The position numbers and the translations under genes were made by a program. Below are positions 8,640 through 17,053 of a stretch of DNA of 64,000 nucleotides, in pieces; position 1 is the stretch's first letter, and each line of letters opens with the position of its first letter. Source of the DNA: Brevundimonas sp. NIBR10 (GTDB taxonomy: Bacteria > Pseudomonadota > Alphaproteobacteria > Caulobacterales > Caulobacteraceae); contig NZ_CP115464.1 of NCBI RefSeq assembly GCF_027912515.1, forward strand, positions 434,001 through 498,000. Reading direction: 5' to 3'. The notes beneath the pieces were generated by a model that did not search any database, had not been told where the DNA came from, and was given only the letters and a program-made list of their open reading frames with translations.

Positions 8640-9578
8640 CTAAACCAGATACTGGTCCTGGATCGCCGCCGCGAGCTTGTTGTTCTCGCCGAGGAAACCC
8701 AGGATGTATTCGTGCAGGCCGGACTGGAAAATGTCCTCGATCCTGGCGTCGTTGAACTGGGCCAGCCGCGCCGAGGCCAGCCGCTGGGCGGGGCCGCGCC
8801 GTCCGTAGTCGGTCGCCAGCCGCTCCAGATACGACACGATCATCCCCTGGCACGAGGCCAGCGAACGCGGCATCTGGCGGTTCAGCACCATCAGGTCGGC
8901 GACCAGCCAGGGCCGCACGGACTCACGGTAAACCCACCGATAGGCGGTCAGGGCCGAGACCTCGCGCAACAGGGTGGTCCACTGGAAATAGTCGAGCTGC
9001 CCCCCGACCCGCTCGCCCGCCGGCAGCAGCAGATGGTATTTGACGTCCAGCAGACGGGCGGTGTTGTCGGCCCGCTCGATCGCCATGCCGAGGCGCAGGA
9101 ACCAGTAGGCGTCGTTGCGCAACATCGTTCGCGACGAAGCGCCTTCGACGTTCAGCGACGTCGACTTGACCCACTCCAGGAAGCGCACGAAGTCGTCGCG
9201 CTTGCCCGGCTCGCCCAGTTCGTTCAGCCCGTTCCAGGCCCCGTTGATCGCCTCCCACAGCTCGATGGTCAGGGCGGTGCGGACGGACCGGGCATTGGTG
9301 CGGGCGGCGGTGATACAGGCCCGGATCGACGACGGATTGTCCGAAGCGAAGGCCAGGTATTCGCGCACCGACTTCTCGGTCGGCGACCGGCCCGAGGCGG
9401 CGAAGGCGCGACTGACCCCGGCCGAGGCGATGGCGCTGGCCCAGGCGGTCGCGGCCGCCCCGTCCTTGGCCGGCAGGGCGGCCAGACGCACGGCGGCCTC
9501 CAGGATGCGCGCCAGGAAATCGGCCCGCTCCATATAGCGGCCGGTCCAGTACAGGCTTTCGGCAGTCCGGCTCAGCAT
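8640..9578 (-). CDS. Alpha-E domain protein
   Basis: This 312-aa, all-helical protein of the alpha-E family (DUF403) begins MLSRTAESLYWTGRYMERAD, the highly conserved start of the family, and contains AIERADNTARLLDVKYHLLL. The family always accompanies circularly permuted ATP-grasp ligases and transglutaminases. No catalytic activity has been established, and it is thought to be an accessory or scaffold for amide-bond formation. It lies 6 nt after the ATP-grasp gene and 3 nt before the transglutaminase gene. It is full length with no disruption. Confidence 0.92.
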   Translation of the reverse strand: MLSRTAESLYWTGRYMERADFLARILEAAVRLAALPAKDGAAATAWASAIASAGVSRAFAASGRSPTEKSVREYLAFASDNPSSIRACITAARTNARSVRTALTIELWEAINGAWNGLNELGEPGKRDDFVRFLEWVKSTSLNVEGASSRTMLRNDAYWFLRLGMAIERADNTARLLDVKYHLLLPAGERVGGQLDYFQWTTLLREVSALTAYRWVYRESVRPWLVADLMVLNRQMPRSLASCQGMIVSYLERLATDYGRRGPAQRLASARLAQFNDARIEDIFQSGLHEYILGFLGENNKLAAAIQDQYLV

Positions 9579-9584
9579 GGGCGA

Positions 9585-10988
9585 TCACTCATCCAGCACC
9601 CACGTATCCTTGGTCCCGCCGCCCTGGCTGGAGTTGACGACCAGCGATCCGGCCTTGAGCGCCACCCGGGTCAGACCGCCGGGCGCCACCTTGACCCCCG
9701 CCGGGCTCGACAGCACGAAAGGCCGCAGATCCACGTGGCGCGGCGACAGGCCGGACCCGTCCAGCGTCGGGGCCGTGGACAGCGACAGGGTCGGCTGGGC
9801 GATGAAGTCGTCGGGGTCGGCGATCAGCTTTGCGCGGAAATCCTCGATCTCGGCCTTGGTCGAGGCCGGGCCGACCAGCATGCCATAGCCGCCCGATCCC
9901 CCGACCTCCTTGACGACCAGCTCCGGCAGCTTGTCGAGGACCTCCTTGAGCGCATCCGGCTCGCGGCAGCGCCAGGTCGGCACGTTCTTGAGGATCGGCT
10001 CCTCGCCCGAGAAGAACCGGATGATCTCGGGCATGTAGGTATAGACGGCCTTGTCGTCGGCGACGCCCGTGCCGACCGCGTTCGACAGGGTGACGTTGCC
10101 GGCCGCATAGGCGTTCATGATGCCGGGCACCCCGACCGACGAATCCGGACGGAAGGTCAGGGGGTCCAGCCAGTCGTCGTCGATGCGGCGATAGATGACG
10201 TCGACCCGCTTGGGCCCCTGGGTGGTGCGCATGAAGACGATGTCGTCGTTGACGAACAGATCGCCCCCCTCGACCAGCTCGACCCCCAGCTTGTCGGCCA
10301 GGAACGAGTGCTCGTAGTAGGCCGAGTTGTACGGCCCGGGCGTCAGGACGACGATGTTCGGATCGCCGCCCGCCCCTTCCGGCGCCGAGGCCTGGAGCGA
10401 GGACAGCAGCATGTCCGTATAGGTCTCGACCGGCCGGATGCGGTGCTCTGCGAACAGGTCCGGGAACAGCCGCATCATCATCTCGCGGTTCTCCAGCATG
10501 TAGGAGACGCCCGACGGGGTACGGCAGTTGTCCTCCAGCACGATGAAGCCGTCCTCGCCCGTGCGGACCAGATCGACGCCACAGATATGGGTCCAGATGT
10601 CGCCGGGCGGACGGCGGCCCTGCATCTCGGGCCGGTAGTGCGGGTTGGTGAAGATCAGGTCGGCCGGGATGATCCCCGCCTTGATGCATTCCTGGGCACC
10701 GTAGATGTCCTTCAGGAAGGCGTTCAGCCCGTTGACCCGCTGGACCAGGCCCTTTTCAAGGGCCGTCCATTCGGCGGCGCCGATGATGCGGGGCACCACG
10801 TCGAAGGGGATCAGCCGCTCGTTGGATTCGACGTCGCCATAGACGGCGAAGGTCACCCCCATCCGGCGGAAGAACAGTTCGGCCTGGCGCGAGCGCGAAG
10901 TCAGTAGGTCAGCCGGCGCGGCATCCAGCCACCGGGACAGGGTCCGGTAGGGGTGACGGACCTCTCCGGGTCCGCTCGTGCCTGTCAT
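9585..10988 (-). CDS. Circularly permuted type 2 ATP-grasp ligase
   Basis: This 467-aa protein is the first gene of the Anbu operon. Visible family signatures are FIVLEDNCRTPSGVSYMLEN (about 149-168), VDVIYRRIDDDWLDPL (about 270-285), the nucleotide-loop segment VVKEVGGSGGYGM, RHVDLRPF and the C-terminal GGLTRVA and NSSQGGGTKDTW. These mark the permuted ATP-grasp fold that forms amide bonds through an acyl-phosphate. Predicted role: ATP-dependent ligation of an amino acid or peptide to a substrate later handled by the transglutaminase and Anbu. The substrate is unknown. The ATG at 10988 is favoured; the sequence upstream is non-coding up to the globin gene at 11101. Confidence 0.93.
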   Translation of the reverse strand: MTGTSGPGEVRHPYRTLSRWLDAAPADLLTSRSRQAELFFRRMGVTFAVYGDVESNERLIPFDVVPRIIGAAEWTALEKGLVQRVNGLNAFLKDIYGAQECIKAGIIPADLIFTNPHYRPEMQGRRPPGDIWTHICGVDLVRTGEDGFIVLEDNCRTPSGVSYMLENREMMMRLFPDLFAEHRIRPVETYTDMLLSSLQASAPEGAGGDPNIVVLTPGPYNSAYYEHSFLADKLGVELVEGGDLFVNDDIVFMRTTQGPKRVDVIYRRIDDDWLDPLTFRPDSSVGVPGIMNAYAAGNVTLSNAVGTGVADDKAVYTYMPEIIRFFSGEEPILKNVPTWRCREPDALKEVLDKLPELVVKEVGGSGGYGMLVGPASTKAEIEDFRAKLIADPDDFIAQPTLSLSTAPTLDGSGLSPRHVDLRPFVLSSPAGVKVAPGGLTRVALKAGSLVVNSSQGGGTKDTWVLDE

Positions 10989-11100
10989 CTCGTCGAACGT
11001 GGCCCTGCTCCCTTTAAGGCTGAATGTCAGATTGGGCTGGAGGCCACGGTTCGCGCAACAGAAATGTTGCAGCGCGAAGACGATAACCGCCGATTCCGTG

Positions 11101-11628
11101 TCAGCGCGTGACCACGTCGGGCTTCATCGGGGCAAGCTTTGCCAGAAAACGGTTCTGCACCGCGAAGGGCACACCCTCCTCGCGCATGGCGGCCTGAAGG
11201 TTCTCGACCAAGGCCCCCATATCCGCCGCCTGGGCCCCCATCTCGGCATGGGCCGCCGCCATGTCACGGCCCGAATAGGCACAGCCGCCGCCCAGGATAT
11301 AGCAGAACTGCTCCTTCAGCGTCCGGCGCAAGCGCACCAGATCCGAGGCCGCGAAGATGCCCGAGATGCGGGGATCGGCGACGCTGCGCGCGACCAGCCC
11401 GTCCACGATGCGTCCGACGCCGGCCTCGCCGTGAAAGGCCTCGTACATGGCCGTGCCCTCGAAGGGCGTCGCGCCGGCATGGGCGTTGGATTGGGCGTAG
11501 GGGGCGACGGCCAGCTCACCGGGGTGCTCGGTGGACATGACGTCGGCGGGAGCCGACGGGGCTGCGTCCTGGGCCAGGACCGGCGCAGCGATCAGGGCGA
11601 AGGCGGCGACAAGGGCGAAGCGGATCAT
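11101..11628 (-). CDS. Exported group 1 truncated haemoglobin-like protein
   Basis: The 175-aa protein has a signal peptide (MIRFALVAAFALIAAPVLAQ, cleavage near residue 19-20) and a globin domain of about 120 residues. The trHb1 pattern is visible: MYEAFHGEAGVGRIVDGLVA near the AB helices, GGGCAYSGRDM in the EF region and AAAHAEMG carrying the presumed haem-proximal His127. The usual B10 Tyr of the FY pair is replaced (GLVA), so the distal pocket should differ from NO-dioxygenating trHbs. It follows the DUF3034 gene by 3 nt on the same strand, so the two are probably co-transcribed. Periplasmic location and haem binding are inferred. Confidence 0.82.
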   Translation of the reverse strand: MIRFALVAAFALIAAPVLAQDAAPSAPADVMSTEHPGELAVAPYAQSNAHAGATPFEGTAMYEAFHGEAGVGRIVDGLVARSVADPRISGIFAASDLVRLRRTLKEQFCYILGGGCAYSGRDMAAAHAEMGAQAADMGALVENLQAAMREEGVPFAVQNRFLAKLAPMKPDVVTR

Positions 11629-11631
11629 GGT

Positions 11632-12573
11632 TCAGAACCCGACCTGGAGGGACAGATAAAGCCCGCGCTGATCCTCGAAGGTCGCGATCGACCCGAGATC
11701 GGCCCAGGCGGCCGTGACGGACAGGTGCTTGTTCAAGGCATAGGCGGCATAGACATCGACCCAGTCGTCTTCGCTGGCGAAGCCCAGATTGTCCGGCTTG
11801 GTCCGGTATTCGGCACCGACCACAAGGTTCGAGCTCAACAGATATCCGACCGAACCCTCGAACTGGGGCTCCAGGTCGTCGTTCCGATCGCCGCCGTAGC
11901 CGAGCAGGCCGGTCTGATTTGCGTTCGTCCAGCGGACTGCCCCCGAGACCAGCAGGCTCTGGCCCAGGAACAGTTTGGTCGCGGCGACATAGACGTCGGT
12001 TCCCTCGTCGTCCTGTCCGCCGACGGCCGCGATGATCGCGCCCTGGTCGTTGGACTTGAACTGGGCCCCCACGGCGATCTGGGGCATCCAGCTGTCCGAG
12101 GCATAGACGGCGTCGCCCAGGACCTTGACCTTCACCCCCACGATGTCCTGGGTGAAGGTGAACCCCTTGCCCAGGCCCAGCAGGGCACCGGTCGCGCCGG
12201 TGTCGAACTCCTGCCTCGCGATCGACACCTCGACCCGGTCCCACAGACCGACGGCGGCTCCGACCGAGCGAAACTCATAGTCGGGCAGGTTGATGTAGGT
12301 GGCGTGCAGATTGGCCCCGACGCCGTCTTCGGCCCCGTACCCCGTTGTCACGGCCCATGTCGCGATCCCGCCCCCGCCCGACCCCTCGACCGAGGACACC
12401 CCGCCGGTCAGCAACAGCTTGCCGCCCGTCCGCGATTCCGGAACCCAGTCGAAGACCTGGGCCGCGACGGGACCGGCGGCGCTCATCACGGCGGCGGCAA
12501 TGGCGAACGGTGCCGCAGGTCGGGCGGCACGCCCGGGTGCCCTCCGGAGGGAGAAGACAGGGGGGAAGAACAC
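11632..12573 (-). CDS. DUF3034-type outer-membrane-like protein
   Basis: The product is about 313 aa when started at the GTG at 12573, chosen because GAGG lies 7 nt upstream and the next residues form a signal peptide ending AAGPVAAQ. The mature part has alternating hydrophobic beta-strand character, Gly-rich turns (GGVSSVEGSGGGGIATWAVT) and a C-terminal GLYLSLQVGF typical of outer-membrane barrels ending in Phe. The pattern matches the uncharacterised DUF3034 family. It precedes the globin gene by 3 nt and is divergent from the cupredoxin gene, from which it is separated by about 175 nt holding the control region for both. Function unknown; a porin-like role is possible. Confidence 0.75.
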   Translation of the reverse strand: MFFPPVFSLRRAPGRAARPAAPFAIAAAVMSAAGPVAAQVFDWVPESRTGGKLLLTGGVSSVEGSGGGGIATWAVTTGYGAEDGVGANLHATYINLPDYEFRSVGAAVGLWDRVEVSIARQEFDTGATGALLGLGKGFTFTQDIVGVKVKVLGDAVYASDSWMPQIAVGAQFKSNDQGAIIAAVGGQDDEGTDVYVAATKLFLGQSLLVSGAVRWTNANQTGLLGYGGDRNDDLEPQFEGSVGYLLSSNLVVGAEYRTKPDNLGFASEDDWVDVYAAYALNKHLSVTAAWADLGSIATFEDQRGLYLSLQVGF

Positions 12574-12747
12574 GGTCAGCCTCGATGCCGGGAAGGAGCA
12601 GCAAGGCCGAAAAAGCCAGAGTACGGTTAACGACACTTGAACGCCGTCGCCTTTGCTACCCCAAAGACAAGGACGCCAAGCCACACAACAACTCCTGATT
12701 GTATTATGGTTTACGGCAAGTTCACGGCCGTCTGTTACTCAGAAAGA

Positions 12748-13365
12748 ATGCGCTTTGTTCTCGCCCTGGCCTTGGCCTTGCTTTTCGGGTTGCCTGCGGT
12801 CGCCGCTGATCTGACGGTCAGCGTCCGCGATACCGCCGGGCGGCCCGTGCGCGACGCCGTGATCACGGTGGTTCCGAACTCGGGTGTCCCACGCGGACCG
12901 ATCCGGTTCGCCTGGCCTCTGCGCGTCACGCAGTCCAACGTCCAGTTCGACCCCTTCGTCCTGGTCGTGCCCGTCGGCGCGACCGTCAGCTTTCCGAACC
13001 TCGATCGGGTCCGCCACCACGTCTATTCCTTCTCGCGCGGCAACCGGTTCGAGATCGAGCTGTATGGCCGCGACGAGAGCCGAAGCCACGTCTTCGGGGC
13101 GGCCGGGGTCGCCGCCCTGGGCTGCAACATCCACGACCAGATGCTGGCCTATGTGAAGGTCGTCGATACCCCGTGGGCCGCCAAGACCGGGGCGACCGGC
13201 GACGTGACGGTGACCGGCCTGCCCGCGGGCGGTGCCACCTTGCGCGTCTGGCACCCGCGCCTGACCGGACGCGGCAACGAGATCGCCACCATCTATACCC
13301 AGGCGGCAGCGGGTTCGCGCCAGCTGATCACCGGCGACTTCTCCGGTCGGGCCGCCGTCCGATGA
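12748..13365 (+). CDS. Exported cupredoxin-like (methylamine-utilisation-type) protein
   Basis: The 205-aa protein starts MRFVLALALALLFGLPAVAA, a clear signal peptide. The start at 12748 is preferred over in-frame codons upstream because those add a non-conserved leader. The cupredoxin copper site is visible: His90/His91 in RHHVYSF, then Cys126, His129 and Met132 in GCNIHDQM, matching a type 1 copper centre (two His, Cys, Met). Proteins of this family are often named methylamine utilisation protein, although no mau genes are nearby. Its stop overlaps the ATG of the EAL protein at 13362. The coupling suggests the cupredoxin works with that membrane sensor. Confidence 0.85.
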   Translation: MRFVLALALALLFGLPAVAADLTVSVRDTAGRPVRDAVITVVPNSGVPRGPIRFAWPLRVTQSNVQFDPFVLVVPVGATVSFPNLDRVRHHVYSFSRGNRFEIELYGRDESRSHVFGAAGVAALGCNIHDQMLAYVKVVDTPWAAKTGATGDVTVTGLPAGGATLRVWHPRLTGRGNEIATIYTQAAAGSRQLITGDFSGRAAVR

Positions 13366-15674
13366 AGATCCGCTTCAACCGTCTCCAGACCCGACTGACG
13401 GTCCTCTATATGGGGCTGTTCGGGATCGCCCTCGTGCTGGTCGCGATCGCCGTGGTCACGGCGGTCACGTCCAGCGCCCACCGCGTGGTGCGCGACGAAC
13501 TGACGGCATCGGGCGCCGTCTACAACCAGATCTGGGCCGGTCGGTCCGAACAGCTGCGTCAGGGCGCGTCGGTGCTCGCTCAGGACTTCGGATTCCGCGA
13601 AGCGGTCGCCACCAATGACGAGGCCACCATCCGCTCGGCCCTGGACAATCTGCGCGCCCGCCAGAAGGTGGACGGGGCCATGATCGTCGGCATCGATGGC
13701 TACGTCACTGCCGCCGGCCTGAACCCCGATGAAGCCGCGATCGACACCCTGTACGCGGGTCTCGAATCCGGTCGGCTGGACGCCGGGGTGATGACCATCG
13801 GTACCGGACCCTATCAGGTCGTCGCGGCCCCGATCATGGCTCCGGTCCTGATCGGCTGGGTCGTGTTCGTCGATCCCCTCGACGTGGGCCAGATGCAGAA
13901 CCTGGAGAGCCTTTCGGCCATTCCGCTGAACGCCACCGTCGCCACCCGCGCAACCACCGGCTGGCGCGACATGGTCGGGGCCGCGAGTCCGCTGGGCGCA
14001 CTGCTCGACCGCCAGACCTTCAACGGCGCAGCCCAGGCCGTCACGACCCGCACGCCCGAAGGTTCAGCCATGGTCCTGGCCAGGGCCCTGCCCTCGTTCG
14101 ACACCGATGCGCCGGCCGTGCTGGTGCTCAACTATCCCCTGAAGCGGGCGATGAAGCCCTATGAGCCGCTGTTTCTGGCCCTAGCCGTGATCGGCCTGGC
14201 TGGTCTGGCCCTGCTGATGGCCGGAACCTGGGTCCTGGCGCGCGGCCTGACCCGGCCGATCAGCGCGCTCGACGACGCCGTCCACCGGCTGCAACAGGGC
14301 GAACATGCCGAGGTCGAGGTCGGATCGACCGACGAGATCGGCCGCCTGGCCGCCAGCTTCAACCTCATGGCGGGCGACATCCGCGACCGCGAGGCCCGCC
14401 TGACCCACATGGCCCTGCACGATCAGGAGACCGGACTGCCCAACCGGCTGTCGCTGGAGCGCCAGGCCGCCGCCCATCCGGGCGTCTACGTCGCCGTGGT
14501 CGGGGTCGACCGGTTCGAGGTCGTGCGCAACGCCATCGGCTATGATTCCATGGCCCAGCTTCTGTCCGCCCTGGGTGGCCGGCTGGCGACCCTGACCGAA
14601 GGATCGGCCATCGCCCGCGTCAGCGGCGGGACCCTGGGTTTCAGTTTCGCGGCCGGCGACGACGCCGAAGCCATTGCCATCGCCGACGCCGTCTGCGCCC
14701 AGGCCGAAACACCGGTGCGCCTCAGCGGCGCGACCGTCGATGTCTCGCTCAGCGCCGGCCTGGCCCGCGCAGGCAAGAGCCTGTCCGGGGTCGATTCGAC
14801 CGTCGATCGCGCCGCCATCGCCCTGGATCAGGCGCGAGCGGCCCGCCGTCGGTGCAGCCTGTTCGATGCGGCCAGCTACGGCGATCCCGGCGGCAACCTG
14901 TCGCTGATCTCCGAGCTTATGGCGGCGGTCGAGTCCGGCGACGTCTGGATGGCCTATCAGCCCAAGCACGACCTGCGCGCCGATGCGATCACCGGCGTCG
15001 AGGCCTTGATGCGGTGGCGGCACCCCCGGCGCGGCTTCGTCTCGCCCGACCTGTTCATCGGCATGGCCGAGGAGACGGGCCATATCCGTCCCCTGACCGA
15101 ATGGGTCATCCACCAAGCCATCGCCGACCAGAAAATTCTGGCCGATCAGGGCCACGACCTGATGATGTCGGTCAATATCTCCGGCCGGTTGCTGTCCGAC
15201 GAGGCCTTCGCCGACTTCGCCCTGAACGAAGTCACGGCCAGCGGCGCCGACCTGTGCTTCGAGATCACCGAGACCGCCGTCATCGACAATCCCGAACTGG
15301 CCCTGGCCATCATCGACCGGTTCTCGGCGGCGGGGATCAAGGTCTCGATCGACGACTATGGATCGGGCCTGTCGTCCTTGGCCTATCTGAAGCGAATCAA
15401 GGCCGACGAGCTCAAGATCGACAAGGCCTTCGTCCTGGCCCTGGACGAGAGCTCGCGCGACGCCCTGCTGGTCAAGTCCACCATCGACCTGGCCCACAGC
15501 CTCGGCCTCAAGGTCGTTGCCGAAGGGGTCGAGACCGCGACCGCCATGGCCCTGCTGCAAGGCATGGGCTGCGACATCGCCCAGGGCTATTTCATCGGCA
15601 AGCCGATGGCCCTGAAGGACCTGAGCGAGCGGCTGGCCGCGCCGGTCGGCGAGGCACGGACGGCCGCCGCCTAA
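13362..15674 (+). CDS. Membrane HAMP-GGDEF(degenerate)-EAL c-di-GMP phosphodiesterase
   Basis: This 770-aa protein has TM1 at about 11-36, a periplasmic sensor domain at about 37-265 (Cache-like in size), TM2 at about 270-292, HAMP at about 292-345, a GGDEF-like domain at about 350-500 and an EAL domain at about 515-755. The GGDEF signature is replaced by SGGTL near residue 420, so cyclase activity is unlikely. The EAL site is intact: GVEALMRWRHP near 546, DDYGSGLSSL near 664, a KIDKAFV segment and EGVET. It should hydrolyse c-di-GMP under control of a periplasmic signal. It overlaps the cupredoxin gene by ATGA, and its stop overlaps the convergent FAD-protein stop by 3 nt. Confidence 0.93.
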   Translation: MKIRFNRLQTRLTVLYMGLFGIALVLVAIAVVTAVTSSAHRVVRDELTASGAVYNQIWAGRSEQLRQGASVLAQDFGFREAVATNDEATIRSALDNLRARQKVDGAMIVGIDGYVTAAGLNPDEAAIDTLYAGLESGRLDAGVMTIGTGPYQVVAAPIMAPVLIGWVVFVDPLDVGQMQNLESLSAIPLNATVATRATTGWRDMVGAASPLGALLDRQTFNGAAQAVTTRTPEGSAMVLARALPSFDTDAPAVLVLNYPLKRAMKPYEPLFLALAVIGLAGLALLMAGTWVLARGLTRPISALDDAVHRLQQGEHAEVEVGSTDEIGRLAASFNLMAGDIRDREARLTHMALHDQETGLPNRLSLERQAAAHPGVYVAVVGVDRFEVVRNAIGYDSMAQLLSALGGRLATLTEGSAIARVSGGTLGFSFAAGDDAEAIAIADAVCAQAETPVRLSGATVDVSLSAGLARAGKSLSGVDSTVDRAAIALDQARAARRRCSLFDAASYGDPGGNLSLISELMAAVESGDVWMAYQPKHDLRADAITGVEALMRWRHPRRGFVSPDLFIGMAEETGHIRPLTEWVIHQAIADQKILADQGHDLMMSVNISGRLLSDEAFADFALNEVTASGADLCFEITETAVIDNPELALAIIDRFSAAGIKVSIDDYGSGLSSLAYLKRIKADELKIDKAFVLALDESSRDALLVKSTIDLAHSLGLKVVAEGVETATAMALLQGMGCDIAQGYFIGKPMALKDLSERLAAPVGEARTAAA

Positions 15675-16996
15675 CCGACCGGACGCTTACCCGAGACCAG
15701 GGCGTCGACCACCGCCTCGATCCGCTTGCGGATGTCGGGCACCGCGATCGTCTCCCAGAAGGCCGCGCGGGCCGGCGGCCCAAGCACGAACAGTCTCGGA
15801 TCGGCGACGCCCTTGATGTCCAGCACCCGGCCGGACGGATCGAGATCGAGACCGAGGCGCAGCGGATCCAGCCGTGCTCGCCCCGAGGCCAGCAGCGGAG
15901 CGGTCAGCGGGTCGGTCGCCGGAGAATGGGCCGGGCCCGTGCAGTCGATCAGCCAGTTCGCAGTCAGCGGCGGCTGTGCCCCACCGCCGCGCGGCGACCA
16001 GCCGGCCCAGACGCCATCCCGATCCGTCTCGACGACGCCCAGCCGGCCGGCGACGACTCGTAGCCGCCGTGACGCGATCAGTCCGGTCAGGGTCTCGGCG
16101 ATCCGGGGCGCGATCCGGTGGCGGTGAACGTCCCACCAGGGCCGCAGGTGCCGAACCATCCGGGCACGCTGATCGGTGTCAGCCATCGCCCACAGGTCGG
16201 CGGTGATCGGTCGATAGGCCTCCATCACGCCGCGCCAGCCGCTGGCGCAGGTCGTCGCGCGCGCCGCCGCGAGACGGTTCGACACCGGCCCGGTCAGGGC
16301 ATCTGCGGGCAGGTCGGCGGGAAGGTCAGGTGTGGCGGCATGGGCGCGCGGAACCAGGCCGCGTCGCGACAGGGCCGTCGCGCGCCCCTTCCAGCCTCTC
16401 GCCAACAGGCTCTGGATCATGTCGACCATGGTCAGGCCCGTGCCGACGATCAGGATGCTGTCGTCCGCGCCGACAAGGTCCAGCGCGCCGGGGGCCCAAG
16501 GGTCGCTCACGACCCTTCCGCCGGGCTCGGCCGAGGCTGTCGCAGGTGCCGGATTGCCCGTGGCCAGAACCACGGCATCGGCCGCGATCGTCCGTCCGTC
16601 GGTCAGGCCTATGCCAGTGCCGTCGATCGCGTGAGCCCGTGCGACGATGCGCTCGATCCGACCAGGAAACGTGCCCTCGATCATGGCCAGGCGGTCGCGC
16701 ACATAGTCGCCGTAGACCTTCCTCGGTGCAAAATCGATCGGGTCGGCAAGCTCCGGCCGATTAGCCCGCAGCCACGCCACGAAGTCGTCCGGTCGGCCAT
16801 CGACCGCGCTCATCCGCCCCGTCCGCACGTTGAGCAGATGGCCCTCGAACGCCGTCGAATAGGCGACACCCAAACCGGCATCGGCGTTGTCGTGGATGAG
16901 GACGGACGCGACGCCGCTTTCGGCCAGCCGCGCCGCCAGCATGGCTCCGGAAAAGCCGCCACCGACGATCGCTACCGGGTACGCCGCCTCAGCCAC
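15671..16996 (-). CDS. FAD/NAD(P)-binding oxidoreductase of the FAD_NAD_binding family
   Basis: The 441-aa protein has an N-terminal dinucleotide-binding motif GGGFSGAMLAARLAESG, the LNVRTGRMSAV segment typical of PF13454-type proteins, a second glycine-rich motif around ILIVGTGLTMVDM and a C-terminal LFVLGPPARAAFWETIAVPD. The family includes uncharacterised flavoproteins and relatives of amino-acid N-hydroxylases. The start is GTG at 16996, preceded by TTGGAGG. It is a single gene, tail to tail with the EAL gene. No substrate can be named from the sequence. Confidence 0.85.
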   Translation of the reverse strand: MAEAAYPVAIVGGGFSGAMLAARLAESGVASVLIHDNADAGLGVAYSTAFEGHLLNVRTGRMSAVDGRPDDFVAWLRANRPELADPIDFAPRKVYGDYVRDRLAMIEGTFPGRIERIVARAHAIDGTGIGLTDGRTIAADAVVLATGNPAPATASAEPGGRVVSDPWAPGALDLVGADDSILIVGTGLTMVDMIQSLLARGWKGRATALSRRGLVPRAHAATPDLPADLPADALTGPVSNRLAAARATTCASGWRGVMEAYRPITADLWAMADTDQRARMVRHLRPWWDVHRHRIAPRIAETLTGLIASRRLRVVAGRLGVVETDRDGVWAGWSPRGGGAQPPLTANWLIDCTGPAHSPATDPLTAPLLASGRARLDPLRLGLDLDPSGRVLDIKGVADPRLFVLGPPARAAFWETIAVPDIRKRIEAVVDALVSGKRPVG

Positions 16997-17053
16997 TCGA
17001 CCTCCAACTCAGGCGGTGACAGTGGACCCGCCGCCGCCGCCGCGCAATCGGAG

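Noticed and set aside
7815..10907. 1030-codon plus-strand frame opposite the Anbu operon
   Set aside because: Mirror of three clear minus-strand genes; its Gly/Asp/Arg-rich translation is not protein-like.
15661..15680. Overlapping stop codons of the EAL and FAD-protein genes as an error
   Set aside because: Both stops are in frame and both proteins end normally, so convergent overlap is genuine, not a frameshift.
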